NCBI GenBank assembly: GCA_002011735.1
Contig: MTOQ01000083.1
Location: 1-53,908 of the forward strand
Origin: Nitrospirae bacterium JdFR-81
Lineage (GTDB): Bacteria > Nitrospirota > Thermodesulfovibrionia > UBA6902
Direction: 5' to 3'
Length of the DNA: 53,908 bases
Position 1 is the stretch's first letter. Each line of letters starts with the position of its first letter. Shown here piece by piece: positions 17,864 to 26,778 of this stretch. A program made the translations under genes and the position numbers. Below the pieces are notes generated by a model, which saw only the letters and a program-made list of their open reading frames with translations, ran no database searches and had not been told where the DNA came from.

Positions 17864-19009
17864 ATGGACTTTGAAGGTAAGATTAAATTTCTGACTAAGG
17901 TTATAGGGCACGGCAAAAGAGTTTTCTATAAAAAGGGAGCTTTACCTATATATCTCATCCATTTTGTAACGGAGCGGTGTAATGCAAGATGTTTACACTG
18001 TCTTGGAAGCTTCACATCAACAACAAAGAACGATGAACTTACCATTGATGAGATAGAAAGGGTATCGCGCACACTTGGCCCTATATTCTTTCTCCTTCCC
18101 ACAGGGGGAGAGCCTTTCCTTAGAAAAGATCTGCCAGAGATAATCCGCATCTATTACATGAATAATGCCCTCAGGAAGGTTGGTATGCCAACCAACGGCT
18201 CTCTGACAGAAACAGCAGTAAAAGGTGTCAGGAAGATCCTTGAGATAGGTAAGGACCTTCACCTCGGGGTTGATATCTCTATAGATGGCATAGGAGAAGA
18301 CCACGACAGGATAAGAAATTTTCCTGGCCTATTCGAAAAGGCTGTAACAACATATAGAGAACTGAAAAGACTCGAAAGAGAGTATGACAACTTCAATGTA
18401 TGCATTGAGATAACAATATCACATTTTAATCAGGATAAATTGATGGATATATATAGTTACTTCCTGAATGAACTGAAGATTGACAACCTTATCATAAGGA
18501 TTGTACGAGGATCGCCGAGAGACCCGAGGGCAAAGGACGTGGATATTGATAAATTTGAAAAATTTTCAAAAAGGGTTGAAGATGATATCATCACCAAAAG
18601 ACTCCCTGGATATTCCAATTTCCCCCTGAGTAATTTTGTGATTGCAAGGGACATAATAGGAAGGAGACTTACTATCAAGCTCCTTCGTGAGAGAAAATAT
18701 CAGATCCCCTGTTATGCAGGGAATCTCACCGGTGTATTGAGAAGTAACGGAGATGTGTATCCATGTGAGCTTTTAGAAGAAAAATTTGGGAATCTTAGAG
18801 AAGTAAACTATAATTTTAAAGAGCTGTGGCTCTCAGAAAAGGCCGAACATATAAGAAGACAGATTATAAAGACCAAATGTTTCTGCACCCATGAATGTTT
18901 TATTACAAACAACATCCTATTTAATCCATTAATGTTTCCAGCGGTGATTAAGGAATGGATGAGACTAAGACTGCGAAGAAACAACTTAGAGAGGATTACA
19001 GAGGCTTAA
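17864..19009 (+). CDS. Radical SAM/SPASM-domain enzyme (1 of 3)
   Basis: The radical SAM cluster motif CNARCLHC gives Cys39, Cys43 and Cys46, the three ligands of the SAM-binding [4Fe-4S] cluster. The GGEP motif in LLPTGGEPFLRKDLPEI binds SAM. The C-terminal part has the SPASM pattern: a Cys in CYAGN, NGDVYPCELLEEKFGNL, and CFCTHEC, for auxiliary iron-sulfur clusters. At 381 residues it matches SPASM enzymes such as PqqE or anSME in layout, yet no precursor peptide is nearby. Its neighbours are glycosyltransferases, so a sugar or lipid carrier is a likelier substrate (inference). The last 55 bases overlap the next gene if that gene starts at 18955. Confidence 0.85.
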   Translation: MDFEGKIKFLTKVIGHGKRVFYKKGALPIYLIHFVTERCNARCLHCLGSFTSTTKNDELTIDEIERVSRTLGPIFFLLPTGGEPFLRKDLPEIIRIYYMNNALRKVGMPTNGSLTETAVKGVRKILEIGKDLHLGVDISIDGIGEDHDRIRNFPGLFEKAVTTYRELKRLEREYDNFNVCIEITISHFNQDKLMDIYSYFLNELKIDNLIIRIVRGSPRDPRAKDVDIDKFEKFSKRVEDDIITKRLPGYSNFPLSNFVIARDIIGRRLTIKLLRERKYQIPCYAGNLTGVLRSNGDVYPCELLEEKFGNLREVNYNFKELWLSEKAEHIRRQIIKTKCFCTHECFITNNILFNPLMFPAVIKEWMRLRLRRNNLERITEA

Positions 19010-19710
19010 AGACATTGGTTTCCCTTGTTGTCCCTACATACAATGAAAGAGAAAATATAAAACCACTGGCTGATAGTATCTCTTCCCTGTGTGAAAGTAA
19101 CTCCCTCCCGCTTGAACTCATCATTGTGGATGACGATTCCCCTGACGGAACCGGTATCGTGGCGAAATCGCTCAATCATAATATACCCATCAAGGTAATC
19201 ATCAGAAGATGGCGTAGGGGTCTATCCTCTGCAGTGGTTGAAGGCTTTGAGATTGCCGAGGGAGAGATATTTGGGATAATGGATGCAGACCTCAGCCATG
19301 ATTACAGGATAATCCCAGAAATGGTAAAGGCGATAACCCAAGAGGGGTATGACATTGCCCTGGGAAGCCGTTATATCCCTGGAGGAGGGTTCGACAAAAA
19401 CTGGCCATTTAAGAGGAGGCTGCTCTCCTATATAGGGACAAAATTTGCCAAAAAACTGATTCCAGTCAATGACCCATTGAGTGGCTTCATGTTATTCAGG
19501 AAAGACATCCTTACAGGGGTAAAACTGAATACCTATGGATTCAAGATAGCTTTAGAGATACTTGTCAGAACAAGGAATACAAATATCAAGGAGATACCCT
19601 ATGTATTTGTAAATCGTGAAAGGGGCAAAAGCAAGATAGGCCTAAGAACGATGCTTGGCTATTTCTTTCAGCTGTGTGAATTGTATATCTTTAAATATAC
19701 AGGTAAATAA
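18955..19710 (+). CDS. GT2 glycosyltransferase, polyprenyl-phosphate sugar synthase-like (DPM1 type)
   Basis: The motifs LVVPTYNERENI, DDDSPDGTGIVA, IMDADLSHDYRIIPEM, and LSGFMLFRKDI with the C-terminal NRERGKSKIG define a DPM1-like enzyme that charges polyprenyl phosphate with a sugar. It has no C-terminal membrane helices. Start choice: the ATG at 18955 lies inside the radical SAM gene and gives a 20-residue charged leader; a TTG at 19015, with GAGG about ten bases upstream, would fit the family better. Either way it is tightly coupled to both flanking radical SAM genes and is probably a donor source for GT-C enzymes downstream. Confidence 0.85.
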   Translation: MDETKTAKKQLREDYRGLKTLVSLVVPTYNERENIKPLADSISSLCESNSLPLELIIVDDDSPDGTGIVAKSLNHNIPIKVIIRRWRRGLSSAVVEGFEIAEGEIFGIMDADLSHDYRIIPEMVKAITQEGYDIALGSRYIPGGGFDKNWPFKRRLLSYIGTKFAKKLIPVNDPLSGFMLFRKDILTGVKLNTYGFKIALEILVRTRNTNIKEIPYVFVNRERGKSKIGLRTMLGYFFQLCELYIFKYTGK

Positions 19711-19716
19711 ATAAAG

Positions 19717-20790
19717 ATGTCAGCTAAAAGTTATCTCCAGTTATTTAAGGGTGCATTAAAGGCGAGGCTATTCGCCAGGCCATATAAGCTTAACCTCGCC
19801 GTAACATATAGATGCAACTCCAGATGTCTGACATGTCAGATATGGAGAGAATATAAGGCCAATCCAGATATACAAAAAGGGGAACTCAGCCTTGAAGAGT
19901 TCTCCAAGATATTCGAGAGTATTTCTAACGAAATTAGATGGATAAGCCTGACAGGTGGAGAACCATTTCTCAGGGAGGATTTAATCCAGATAGTAACCAC
20001 TGCGTGTAAAAAATTCCACAACCTCGCTTTAATAAGCATTCCCACAAACGGGTTACTACATGAGAGGGTCTTGAGATTTATAGAACATTTAAAAAATAGC
20101 ATGATTGATGGACCTGATATATCCATCTCGTTCAGCATCGATGGACCAAGGGAAATACATGATAGGATCAGGGGTATAAAAGGGGCCTTTGATGCGGTCT
20201 GGAAGACCTATCTTGAATCAAGAAGGATTGCCAATAACCATAACAGATTACATCTTCATATTGAAACTACTATCTCCTCCTTTAATATCTTAGAGATAAA
20301 ACCATTCATTGAGAAAATAAAAAAAGAAGGGCACAGTTTAATAGTTACCATAGCGCACGATGCTTATCTGTATAAGAATACAGGGAATAAGGGTATAACC
20401 ATCAATCTTAAAGACAAAAATACAGAGGAATTCTTTTACTATCTGCAGAAGCGATATTGCTGGTATAAACCTTCACAGCTTATTAACAGGGCCTATATAA
20501 AAAGGATACCAATTTACTTAAAAAATAGTGAAAAACAGGTACTTCCTTGTGCAGCACTGAAAAGTTCATTCGCCATAAATCCCTATGGAGACGTGTTACC
20601 ATGCCTTATGTGGGATAGGGTCTTGGGAAATCTTAGAGAGCATGATCTCGATACAAACAGTATCCTCCGCTCCAGTGAGGCAAAGGAGACACGAAGATGG
20701 ATAGCACAATCCCGTTGCCCCAATTGCTGGACACCGTGCGAGGCAGTCCAGACTTTAATACAACATGCTCCTTTGTCTCTTATCGCGTGA
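19717..20790 (+). CDS. Radical SAM/SPASM-domain enzyme (2 of 3)
   Basis: CNSRCLTC supplies the cluster ligands Cys33, Cys37 and Cys40, and SLTGGEPFLREDLIQI is the SAM-binding strand. The C-terminus carries a SPASM-type set of cysteines: LPCAALKSSFAINPYGDVLPC, then CPNCWTPC. The protein is 357 residues. It follows a DPM1-like gene by six bases and precedes a GT-C gene by about 40 bases, so it sits inside a glycan-building unit rather than a peptide-maturation locus. The reaction is unknown; oxidation, epimerisation or C-C bond chemistry on a glycan precursor is conceivable, but nothing in the sequence decides this. Confidence 0.85.
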   Translation: MSAKSYLQLFKGALKARLFARPYKLNLAVTYRCNSRCLTCQIWREYKANPDIQKGELSLEEFSKIFESISNEIRWISLTGGEPFLREDLIQIVTTACKKFHNLALISIPTNGLLHERVLRFIEHLKNSMIDGPDISISFSIDGPREIHDRIRGIKGAFDAVWKTYLESRRIANNHNRLHLHIETTISSFNILEIKPFIEKIKKEGHSLIVTIAHDAYLYKNTGNKGITINLKDKNTEEFFYYLQKRYCWYKPSQLINRAYIKRIPIYLKNSEKQVLPCAALKSSFAINPYGDVLPCLMWDRVLGNLREHDLDTNSILRSSEAKETRRWIAQSRCPNCWTPCEAVQTLIQHAPLSLIA

Positions 20791-20833
20791 GCTTTATGCC
20801 CTGTTTATTTTGAATCTATAATCTCGATTGGAG

Positions 20834-22303
20834 ATGCAAGTGTCTGGAAGGTTTTGGGATAACAAAAAAACTGTCATATCATTGACCATAATCCTTATAT
20901 TAGGCTCCATATTGAGATTTTATGGTCTTGATATTCAATCATTCTGGTATGACGAACTCTTTACCTGGAAGATGAGCAATCAGGATAGTATGAGAGAGGT
21001 CATTAACACCGTTCGTCATCATGATGGGCTTCCACCTCTACACCAGTTAATTACATATTTCATTTTAAGATATGTTGGAGATTCCGAATCAATATTAAGA
21101 TTCCCTTCTGCCATCTTTGGCGTTTTATCGATCCTGGCCATATTTCTCATAGGTGTCCGTCTCTATTCATATAGAGAAGGTCTGATAGCATCTGCTTTTA
21201 TGGCTGTATTATGGACACCTATCTCCTTCAGTCAGGAATTACGCGCATACTCCATGTTGCTTTTATTCACCATGCTATCAACCTATTACTGGCTATCAAT
21301 ACTATGGGCCTTTAATAACAACACCAGTCCATCTCGCTATTCAATCCTCTGCTACATTATATCATCCACTGTATCATCCTATTTACATTATTTTGGTCTT
21401 TACCTCATCCTCCTTCAGGGCTTATTTATAAGCATAGTTTTTATTAGAAAGCAGCGAGTGTGGTCTTATATCTTCTTAATCTATTTTTTGATCTTCCTTA
21501 TCTACCTACCTTGGCTGCCAGGAATGATGGATCAGATAAGCGGATCCGCCTATAGATGGATACCAAAGCCAGAATTGTTCAGATTTATAAAAAACCACCT
21601 GCTATTTCTATTTAATAAATCAAAGATATTAGCCTTAATAGTCCTTCCCATGTATCTCTTTATCTTCGTCCACATCTTTTATAACATCTTAAGAGCCAAA
21701 AAATACAATAATATGAGAGAACTTCTGCTCTCTTCTGATATGTTGCTCATTCTATGGCTTGTGACACCATTTATAGGAATGTTCATAAAATCCAAATTAT
21801 CAACACCTATCCTGACAAATCGTAATCTTCTTATTTCCCTCCCTGCTGCCTATCTCTTGCTTTCTCGTGCTGTTACGCAATTACCCATCAAGCAGAAAAC
21901 CCAGACAGTCATCGCCTCTGCTATTATCACCATATTCATCTTTCATACTATCTTTATAAAAAATTATTACACTACACCTATGAAAACACAATACCGTGAG
22001 GCAGTTGAATTTGTTTTGAGACACGATCATAAGTATAAAGGATCAATTATAACCGCTAATACGGATATGATTGACTATTATTTTAAGTTAATGGGCTCAC
22101 GTAGAAGGGTTGAATTATCAGGAGATTATTCGACTATCATCAAAGCAATAAAGAGATTAAGACCTAAATACATATGGTATATATGTGGACACTGGTACTG
22201 TCCTGATGAAGAATATCTCGAGATGCTGAACAGGGATTACACACTAATTGATCATAAAGACTTCTTTACAGCAGGAGTGTGGCTTTATAGGATTAGATCT
22301 TGA
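20834..22303 (+). CDS. GT39/ArnT-like membrane glycosyltransferase (GT-C fold)
   Basis: The protein has about ten or more hydrophobic segments. The first external loop contains SFWYDELFTWK with the acidic pair Asp40/Glu41, the PMT-family catalytic position, and HHDGLPPLHQLITYF with the usual PPL motif after it. It resembles the product of 15350 in layout. It presumably uses a polyprenyl-phosphate sugar, perhaps the product of the DPM1-like enzyme two genes upstream. I use the ATG at 20834; an in-frame TTG at 20828 is an alternative. Confidence 0.78.
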   Translation: MQVSGRFWDNKKTVISLTIILILGSILRFYGLDIQSFWYDELFTWKMSNQDSMREVINTVRHHDGLPPLHQLITYFILRYVGDSESILRFPSAIFGVLSILAIFLIGVRLYSYREGLIASAFMAVLWTPISFSQELRAYSMLLLFTMLSTYYWLSILWAFNNNTSPSRYSILCYIISSTVSSYLHYFGLYLILLQGLFISIVFIRKQRVWSYIFLIYFLIFLIYLPWLPGMMDQISGSAYRWIPKPELFRFIKNHLLFLFNKSKILALIVLPMYLFIFVHIFYNILRAKKYNNMRELLLSSDMLLILWLVTPFIGMFIKSKLSTPILTNRNLLISLPAAYLLLSRAVTQLPIKQKTQTVIASAIITIFIFHTIFIKNYYTTPMKTQYREAVEFVLRHDHKYKGSIITANTDMIDYYFKLMGSRRRVELSGDYSTIIKAIKRLRPKYIWYICGHWYCPDEEYLEMLNRDYTLIDHKDFFTAGVWLYRIRS

Positions 22304-22323
22304 ATATTATTATGAGTCTCTAA

Positions 22324-24198
22324 ATGAGAACAGAGGCTGTTGATTACAGGATATTCTTTTACCTTCTTTGGTATATAACTTATATCCTCTATCCATCATG
22401 GGCCCTGCCTATCTCTACATTAGGCAGGTTCCTTGTTTTTTCAGGGCTGACCATATACTTTCTGATATCTGGTTTCTTATTAACACGATTTTTATCAGCA
22501 GCCTCAAAAGGGTTATGGATAAAAACACCCCTACCGAAACCAACAAAACAGACATGGAATGACATCAGGCTTATTGTTATATGCGCAATAGCATTAGGCC
22601 TCCACATTTATCCGTTAAAATTCCCTGTTATGATCTTAGGTGATGAGCCTGCACACCTCTTGGGAGGGCTCGGTATCTATATGTTTATAGATAAGGGATG
22701 GCAGAATATCTTTGGCTATCCTGTACAGTCCATATCATGGATAGTAGGGGTTACCCTTCTGATTATGGTCATACATCCTAAAGGAGGAAGGATATTTAAG
22801 GATCTTTTAAGACGATCATCTGTGACTACAGCATCGCCTTTCTTCATCTTTATAACAATCCCTCTTCTTGTTGCCTACTTCTTTCTACTCCGTGACCTTC
22901 CTTATCATCAATTACTCGTCAGATATCCACCGGTATCAAAGATCCTTTACCTTCTATCATACCTTCTTGGAGGCATCACACCAGCTGGCCCGAGAATTAT
23001 CCAAACAGCATTTTATATTACGGGAGCGATATATCTCTATCGGATCATCATCCTATTCAGGGATAGAGATGTAGCGTTGCTTGGTGCATCCATCTATCTG
23101 TTCTCTCCCCTTGTGTTTTATTTTGCAAGCCTTGCAGAACTCGCCTGTGGTGTGGTCTTCTTTATAATAATCATTTCATTCTATTTTCTCAGATCCTTAA
23201 AGAATAATAGCTTAAGGGACATCATTATTACCTCACTCCTGCTGAGCACGGGTTTTCTCTATAAGAGGGATATCATGTTGATGATATTTATATGTATTGC
23301 ATATCTTCTATACAGAAAACCCGAAGAGGCCAGAACATATCTTCCAATGCTCGTGTTATCCATAGTTCCGGTTGTTCCCTGGCTCATCATTGGTGGATTT
23401 TTCTCGCTCAGGAACTACGAGTTCACCCCTTCACACCTCGCATCCCTGGACATATTATCTTCATATTTCCTCATGATCCCTCTTCAATCATCCTGGGTGA
23501 TATTTATTATATTCACTGCCTCGATATTTTATTTTCTCTTCGGCAAAAAAGACGATCTTCGATTATTCCTTTTACTTGTATTTGTTTCATACTATATTTT
23601 ATATGTGGCAGACGCCACGGTAAGGATACATCGATTCTCAATGGCATTTTACCCCACGATCTCTGTATTCATTGCTATTTTTATAAAAGACGCTGCACTA
23701 ACAATAAGATGGAGGCATTCTTTCAAATTCATCTTCCTTGTTTTACTATCTTACCTAATCACCATAAGCACCATCCATAATGTACCACCCATGGAAAAAA
23801 CATTTGTCACATATAAAGATATCAATTCAAGATATTTCCCTGTTGACAAGGCAATGGAGTGGGTCAGAGATAATGTCAGAGAAGGAGAAAAGATTTTAAT
23901 ATTACGAGTTGCCTCTTCCATATTCTACAGGGACAAATACGGGATCGACAAAGACAAGATAATCGACTTCTGGTATGACCTCAGTAAATTTTCAACACCC
24001 GAAAAATTGAGGTTATTTTGTAAGGAAAATAATATATCTTATATCATGTTCTCCTATGGAGAGGCATATCCTGTGGATAAGAGGGCAAAGATAATAGAAT
24101 ATTTGAAGGAAAATCCTGAAAAGGACTTCACAGAGATAACCACATATAATATGGACGACAATTATATACACATCTACAGAATCAACGATCTTTCTTGA
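22324..24198 (+). CDS. Large multi-span membrane protein, GT-C glycosyltransferase-like
   Basis: At 624 residues this is the largest GT-C-like protein in the window. About twelve hydrophobic segments precede a soluble domain of about 140 residues that starts near EKTFVTYKDINSRYF. The acidic motif MILGDEPAHLLGGLG (Asp107, Glu108) after the third or fourth helix fits the catalytic loop of PMT-like enzymes. The assignment rests on topology and this motif only. It closes the first plus-strand run; 24199-24257, before the convergent GT4 gene, shows no terminator hairpin. Confidence 0.62.
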   Translation: MRTEAVDYRIFFYLLWYITYILYPSWALPISTLGRFLVFSGLTIYFLISGFLLTRFLSAASKGLWIKTPLPKPTKQTWNDIRLIVICAIALGLHIYPLKFPVMILGDEPAHLLGGLGIYMFIDKGWQNIFGYPVQSISWIVGVTLLIMVIHPKGGRIFKDLLRRSSVTTASPFFIFITIPLLVAYFFLLRDLPYHQLLVRYPPVSKILYLLSYLLGGITPAGPRIIQTAFYITGAIYLYRIIILFRDRDVALLGASIYLFSPLVFYFASLAELACGVVFFIIIISFYFLRSLKNNSLRDIIITSLLLSTGFLYKRDIMLMIFICIAYLLYRKPEEARTYLPMLVLSIVPVVPWLIIGGFFSLRNYEFTPSHLASLDILSSYFLMIPLQSSWVIFIIFTASIFYFLFGKKDDLRLFLLLVFVSYYILYVADATVRIHRFSMAFYPTISVFIAIFIKDAALTIRWRHSFKFIFLVLLSYLITISTIHNVPPMEKTFVTYKDINSRYFPVDKAMEWVRDNVREGEKILILRVASSIFYRDKYGIDKDKIIDFWYDLSKFSTPEKLRLFCKENNISYIMFSYGEAYPVDKRAKIIEYLKENPEKDFTEITTYNMDDNYIHIYRINDLS

Positions 24199-24257
24199 AG
24201 ATAAATTATTATGGTCCTTTTCAAGGGTTCAGCCTTTGATCACTGAGAACCATGCTC

Positions 24258-25364
24258 TTACAAAGCGGTGACCTCTCTATATACCCTTAAGGTTTCATCC
24301 GCTATCTTTTCCCAGCTATATTCCTCCAAGAGATACCTTATTTGTCTCCTCTTATCAACCTCATCCCACCTGCTGTTAATAAACTGTTTTATTTTTTCTA
24401 CAAGTGCCTCTACGTTGCCTGCTTTAAAAAATCTCTCCCTGCTCAATCTTATACACCTGTTTGCCTGGATATCACTGGCAATGCAAGAGAGACCATAGCT
24501 CATCGCCTCAAGAAGCGCAATTGGTAACCCTTCATAGAAGGAAGGCAGCACGAATAATCCTGCATGTGAATATAATTCATTTAATGGTTGTCCTGTCTGA
24601 AATCCTGTCAGTACAATATCTTTATTCCTTATAGCCTTTTCTTTAAGCTCCATACTATATCTATCCTCATGGTCAGCATCACCAACTATCACAAGCTTCC
24701 AGTCCGCAATCTTTAATCTGTTGAAGGCCTCGATTAAATAATCAAAACCCTTCTCAGGGACAAATCTCCCAACGGCAAGGATATATCTGCCCTTTGTAAG
24801 ACCAAATCTTTTGAGTGCCTCATCACTTTTTGCAGGGATTGGTATATCCACACCATTAGGAATCACAACTGCCTCTATACCATACTTCCTCTTTAATTCT
24901 TCGGCTATATTTACTGCAATGGCTATTACCTTATTAGCGAATTTAACCCCCATCGCTTCACAGAACATAAGGAATATCTTTGCTGGCAGGGGCCATTTCT
25001 TCCTCTTATAATCTGGTCCATGATGGGTCATAACGACCTTCATGCCCATCATTCTCGCAAGAGGGGTAAGAAGTGAGGGGCCTATGGCATGGATGTGCAG
25101 AATATGGGGGTCTAACCTTCTTGCCCTTAAGACACATCTAAATGTATGAACTATTGCCTCAAGATATTTATTTTTAGGGCAACCAACGGTTATTAATTTA
25201 ATACCATTATAATCTTCTACATCAGATTTTATATATGGCCTCCGTGTAAAAACGGAGATATCACATCCGAGTGGAATAAGATGGGTATATAATCTCTCAC
25301 AATGTTTCTCAACACCCCCCTGAACCCTTGGAAATCCACGCAGCCCCGTAACCGCTATCCTCAT
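24258..25364 (-). CDS. GT4 family glycosyltransferase
   Basis: This is a GT-B fold retaining glycosyltransferase. The N-terminal domain starts MRIAVTGLRGFPRVQGGVEK with the glycine-rich loop, and the C-terminal domain holds the donor-binding stretch AVGRFVPEKGFDYLIEAF and the EX7E motif in PSFYEGLPIALLEAMSYG. The length of 368 residues is normal. I start at the ATG at 25364, with AGAAG just upstream, since the family begins at MRIAVTG; upstream in-frame starts add a 14-residue tail that does not fit. It stands alone on the minus strand between two plus-strand runs, divergent from the 25586 gene. Confidence 0.88.
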   Translation of the reverse strand: MRIAVTGLRGFPRVQGGVEKHCERLYTHLIPLGCDISVFTRRPYIKSDVEDYNGIKLITVGCPKNKYLEAIVHTFRCVLRARRLDPHILHIHAIGPSLLTPLARMMGMKVVMTHHGPDYKRKKWPLPAKIFLMFCEAMGVKFANKVIAIAVNIAEELKRKYGIEAVVIPNGVDIPIPAKSDEALKRFGLTKGRYILAVGRFVPEKGFDYLIEAFNRLKIADWKLVIVGDADHEDRYSMELKEKAIRNKDIVLTGFQTGQPLNELYSHAGLFVLPSFYEGLPIALLEAMSYGLSCIASDIQANRCIRLSRERFFKAGNVEALVEKIKQFINSRWDEVDKRRQIRYLLEEYSWEKIADETLRVYREVTAL

Positions 25365-25483
25365 ATCTTCTAAGATACAGGAGAATCCTTGCATATGTAA
25401 ATACATTCATCCCTGTCTACGGAAATACATTCTCCGATAATCCCATCCTTGCATAAATGGCCTTTGTCCCCTAAATAATGAGG

Positions 25484-25520
25484 AGGATTATAAAAGGAGA
25501 TCATGATATGATATAATCCT
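25484..25520. promoter_or_regulatory. Inverted repeat overlapping an extended -10 element
   Basis: AGGATTATA (25484-25492) and TATAATCCT (25512-25520) form a perfect 9-base inverted repeat with a 19-base spacer. The right arm contains the -10 of the likely promoter for the 25586 run, so a protein bound here would block or modulate transcription. It lies in the 221-base divergent space between a GT4 gene and an aminotransferase gene. Confidence 0.5.
25509..25517 (+). promoter_or_regulatory. Extended -10 promoter element of the 25586-32528 run
   Basis: TGATATAAT at 25509-25517 fits TGnTATAAT. No -35 hexamer is recognisable. Transcription would start near 25524, about 60 bases before the ATG at 25586. 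The same element type occurs at 8760. Confidence 0.5.
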
Positions 25521-25540
25521 TTTAGTTTTAATTAAAAGGA
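25517..25540 (+). repeat. Inverted repeat at the start of the predicted leader
   Basis: TCCTTTT (25517-25523) pairs with AAAAGGA (25534-25540) across a 10-base loop. The right arm also repeats the AAAAGGAGA word found at 25493-25500, so this short region holds overlapping inverted and direct repeats. It is A+T rich and has no run of T after it, so it is not a standard terminator. Confidence 0.4.
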
Positions 25541-25585
25541 GAGAAGGGGAGTAGTACAAATCGTATAAAACCAGGGCTCTCTAAA

Positions 25586-26776
25586 ATGGCCAGAAAACCT
25601 GCGGTTCTTGGTGGGAAACCTGCTTTTAACAACAAGATATATATAACCCGTCCTGTCGTTCCCACGATGAACGAATTACGCCCTTTCTTAAGCGATCTCC
25701 TAAGAAGAAAATGGCTCACAAATGATGGTCCCTATATCCAGAGATTTGAAAGAGAGTTGAGGGCATACCTTGAGGCCCCCTATTGTGCGACATTCTGTAA
25801 TGGCACCCTTGCCCTGCAACTTACCATTCAGGGCATGAAACTTTCTGGAGAGGTAATCACCACACCATTTACCTTCCCAGCAACTCCACATGTTCTTTAC
25901 TGGAATAATATTACCCCTGTATTCTGTGATATTGATCCTGAGACATACAATATTGATCATCGCCATATTGAATCACTCATATCCCCCCGAACCTCTGGGA
26001 TCCTGGCAGTCCACATATTTGGCAACCCCTGTAACACAGAAGAATTGGAGAAGATTGCCCGATCCCATGGGCTGAAGGTAATATATGATGCTGCACATGC
26101 ATTTGGGGTCAGATTGAATGGTAAATCCATTGCAAGCTATGGGGATGCATCTATGTTCAGCTTTCATGCAACCAAGATATTCAACACCATGGAAGGAGGT
26201 GCGGTGGCATGCTCTGATGGGCATCTGTATCAGAAATTACGCGATCTGAGAAACTTTGGTATTAGAGGTGAAGAGGAGATCGTAGATACCGGGATCAATG
26301 CAAAGATGAACGAGTTACAGGCCATCTTTGGCCTGATTAATTTAAAGAAGATAGACGAGACGATAAAAAAGCGAAAAAATCTCTTCACCAGATATCTCAT
26401 GAACTTAAGAAAAATACCTGGTATCAAATTCCAAAAAATCACCGATAAGACCTCTTATAATTATGCATATCTTGTGATAGAGATATTACATGAGGAATTC
26501 GGTTTAACAAGAGATGAGACTTTTATATGTTTACGAGAAGAGGGCATCATTGTCAGGAAATATTTCTATCCCCTTTGCAGTGATTATCCATGTTATAGGG
26601 GCCTCCCTTCTGCAAAGAGAGAGTTGTTGCCCAATGCAAATATGGTCTCCTCAAGGGTCCTATCCCTCCCCCTTTATTGTGAGATGAAGGAAAAAGACGT
26701 GGACAGGATTGTAGAAGTAATCTTTTCAATCCATTACCATGCCGGCAAGATCAAGAAAAAACTCCATCAGGTATAG
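25586..26776 (+). CDS. DegT/DnrJ/EryC1/StrS sugar aminotransferase, VioA-like
   Basis: This PLP-dependent enzyme probably makes a 4-amino-4,6-dideoxy sugar nucleotide. The PLP Lys197 lies in FSFHATKIFNTMEGGA, and IYDAAHAFG holds the ring-binding Asp168. The phrases RKWLTNDGPY, GEVITTPFTFPATPH and HIFGNPC follow E. coli VioA (dTDP-4-amino-4,6-dideoxyglucose synthase) closely from memory, and differ from the perosamine-synthase-like protein at 12924. The length of 396 residues includes an extra N-terminal segment of about 20 residues. No dTDP-glucose genes (rmlA, rmlB) lie in the window, so the donor must come from elsewhere. It is the first gene of a six-gene run. Confidence 0.88.
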   Translation: MARKPAVLGGKPAFNNKIYITRPVVPTMNELRPFLSDLLRRKWLTNDGPYIQRFERELRAYLEAPYCATFCNGTLALQLTIQGMKLSGEVITTPFTFPATPHVLYWNNITPVFCDIDPETYNIDHRHIESLISPRTSGILAVHIFGNPCNTEELEKIARSHGLKVIYDAAHAFGVRLNGKSIASYGDASMFSFHATKIFNTMEGGAVACSDGHLYQKLRDLRNFGIRGEEEIVDTGINAKMNELQAIFGLINLKKIDETIKKRKNLFTRYLMNLRKIPGIKFQKITDKTSYNYAYLVIEILHEEFGLTRDETFICLREEGIIVRKYFYPLCSDYPCYRGLPSAKRELLPNANMVSSRVLSLPLYCEMKEKDVDRIVEVIFSIHYHAGKIKKKLHQV

Positions 26777-26778
26777 CG

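Noticed and set aside
17864-20790. A RiPP (radical SAM-modified peptide) cluster
   Set aside because: I found no small precursor-like gene, peptidase or peptide transporter beside the radical SAM genes; every neighbour is a glycan enzyme.
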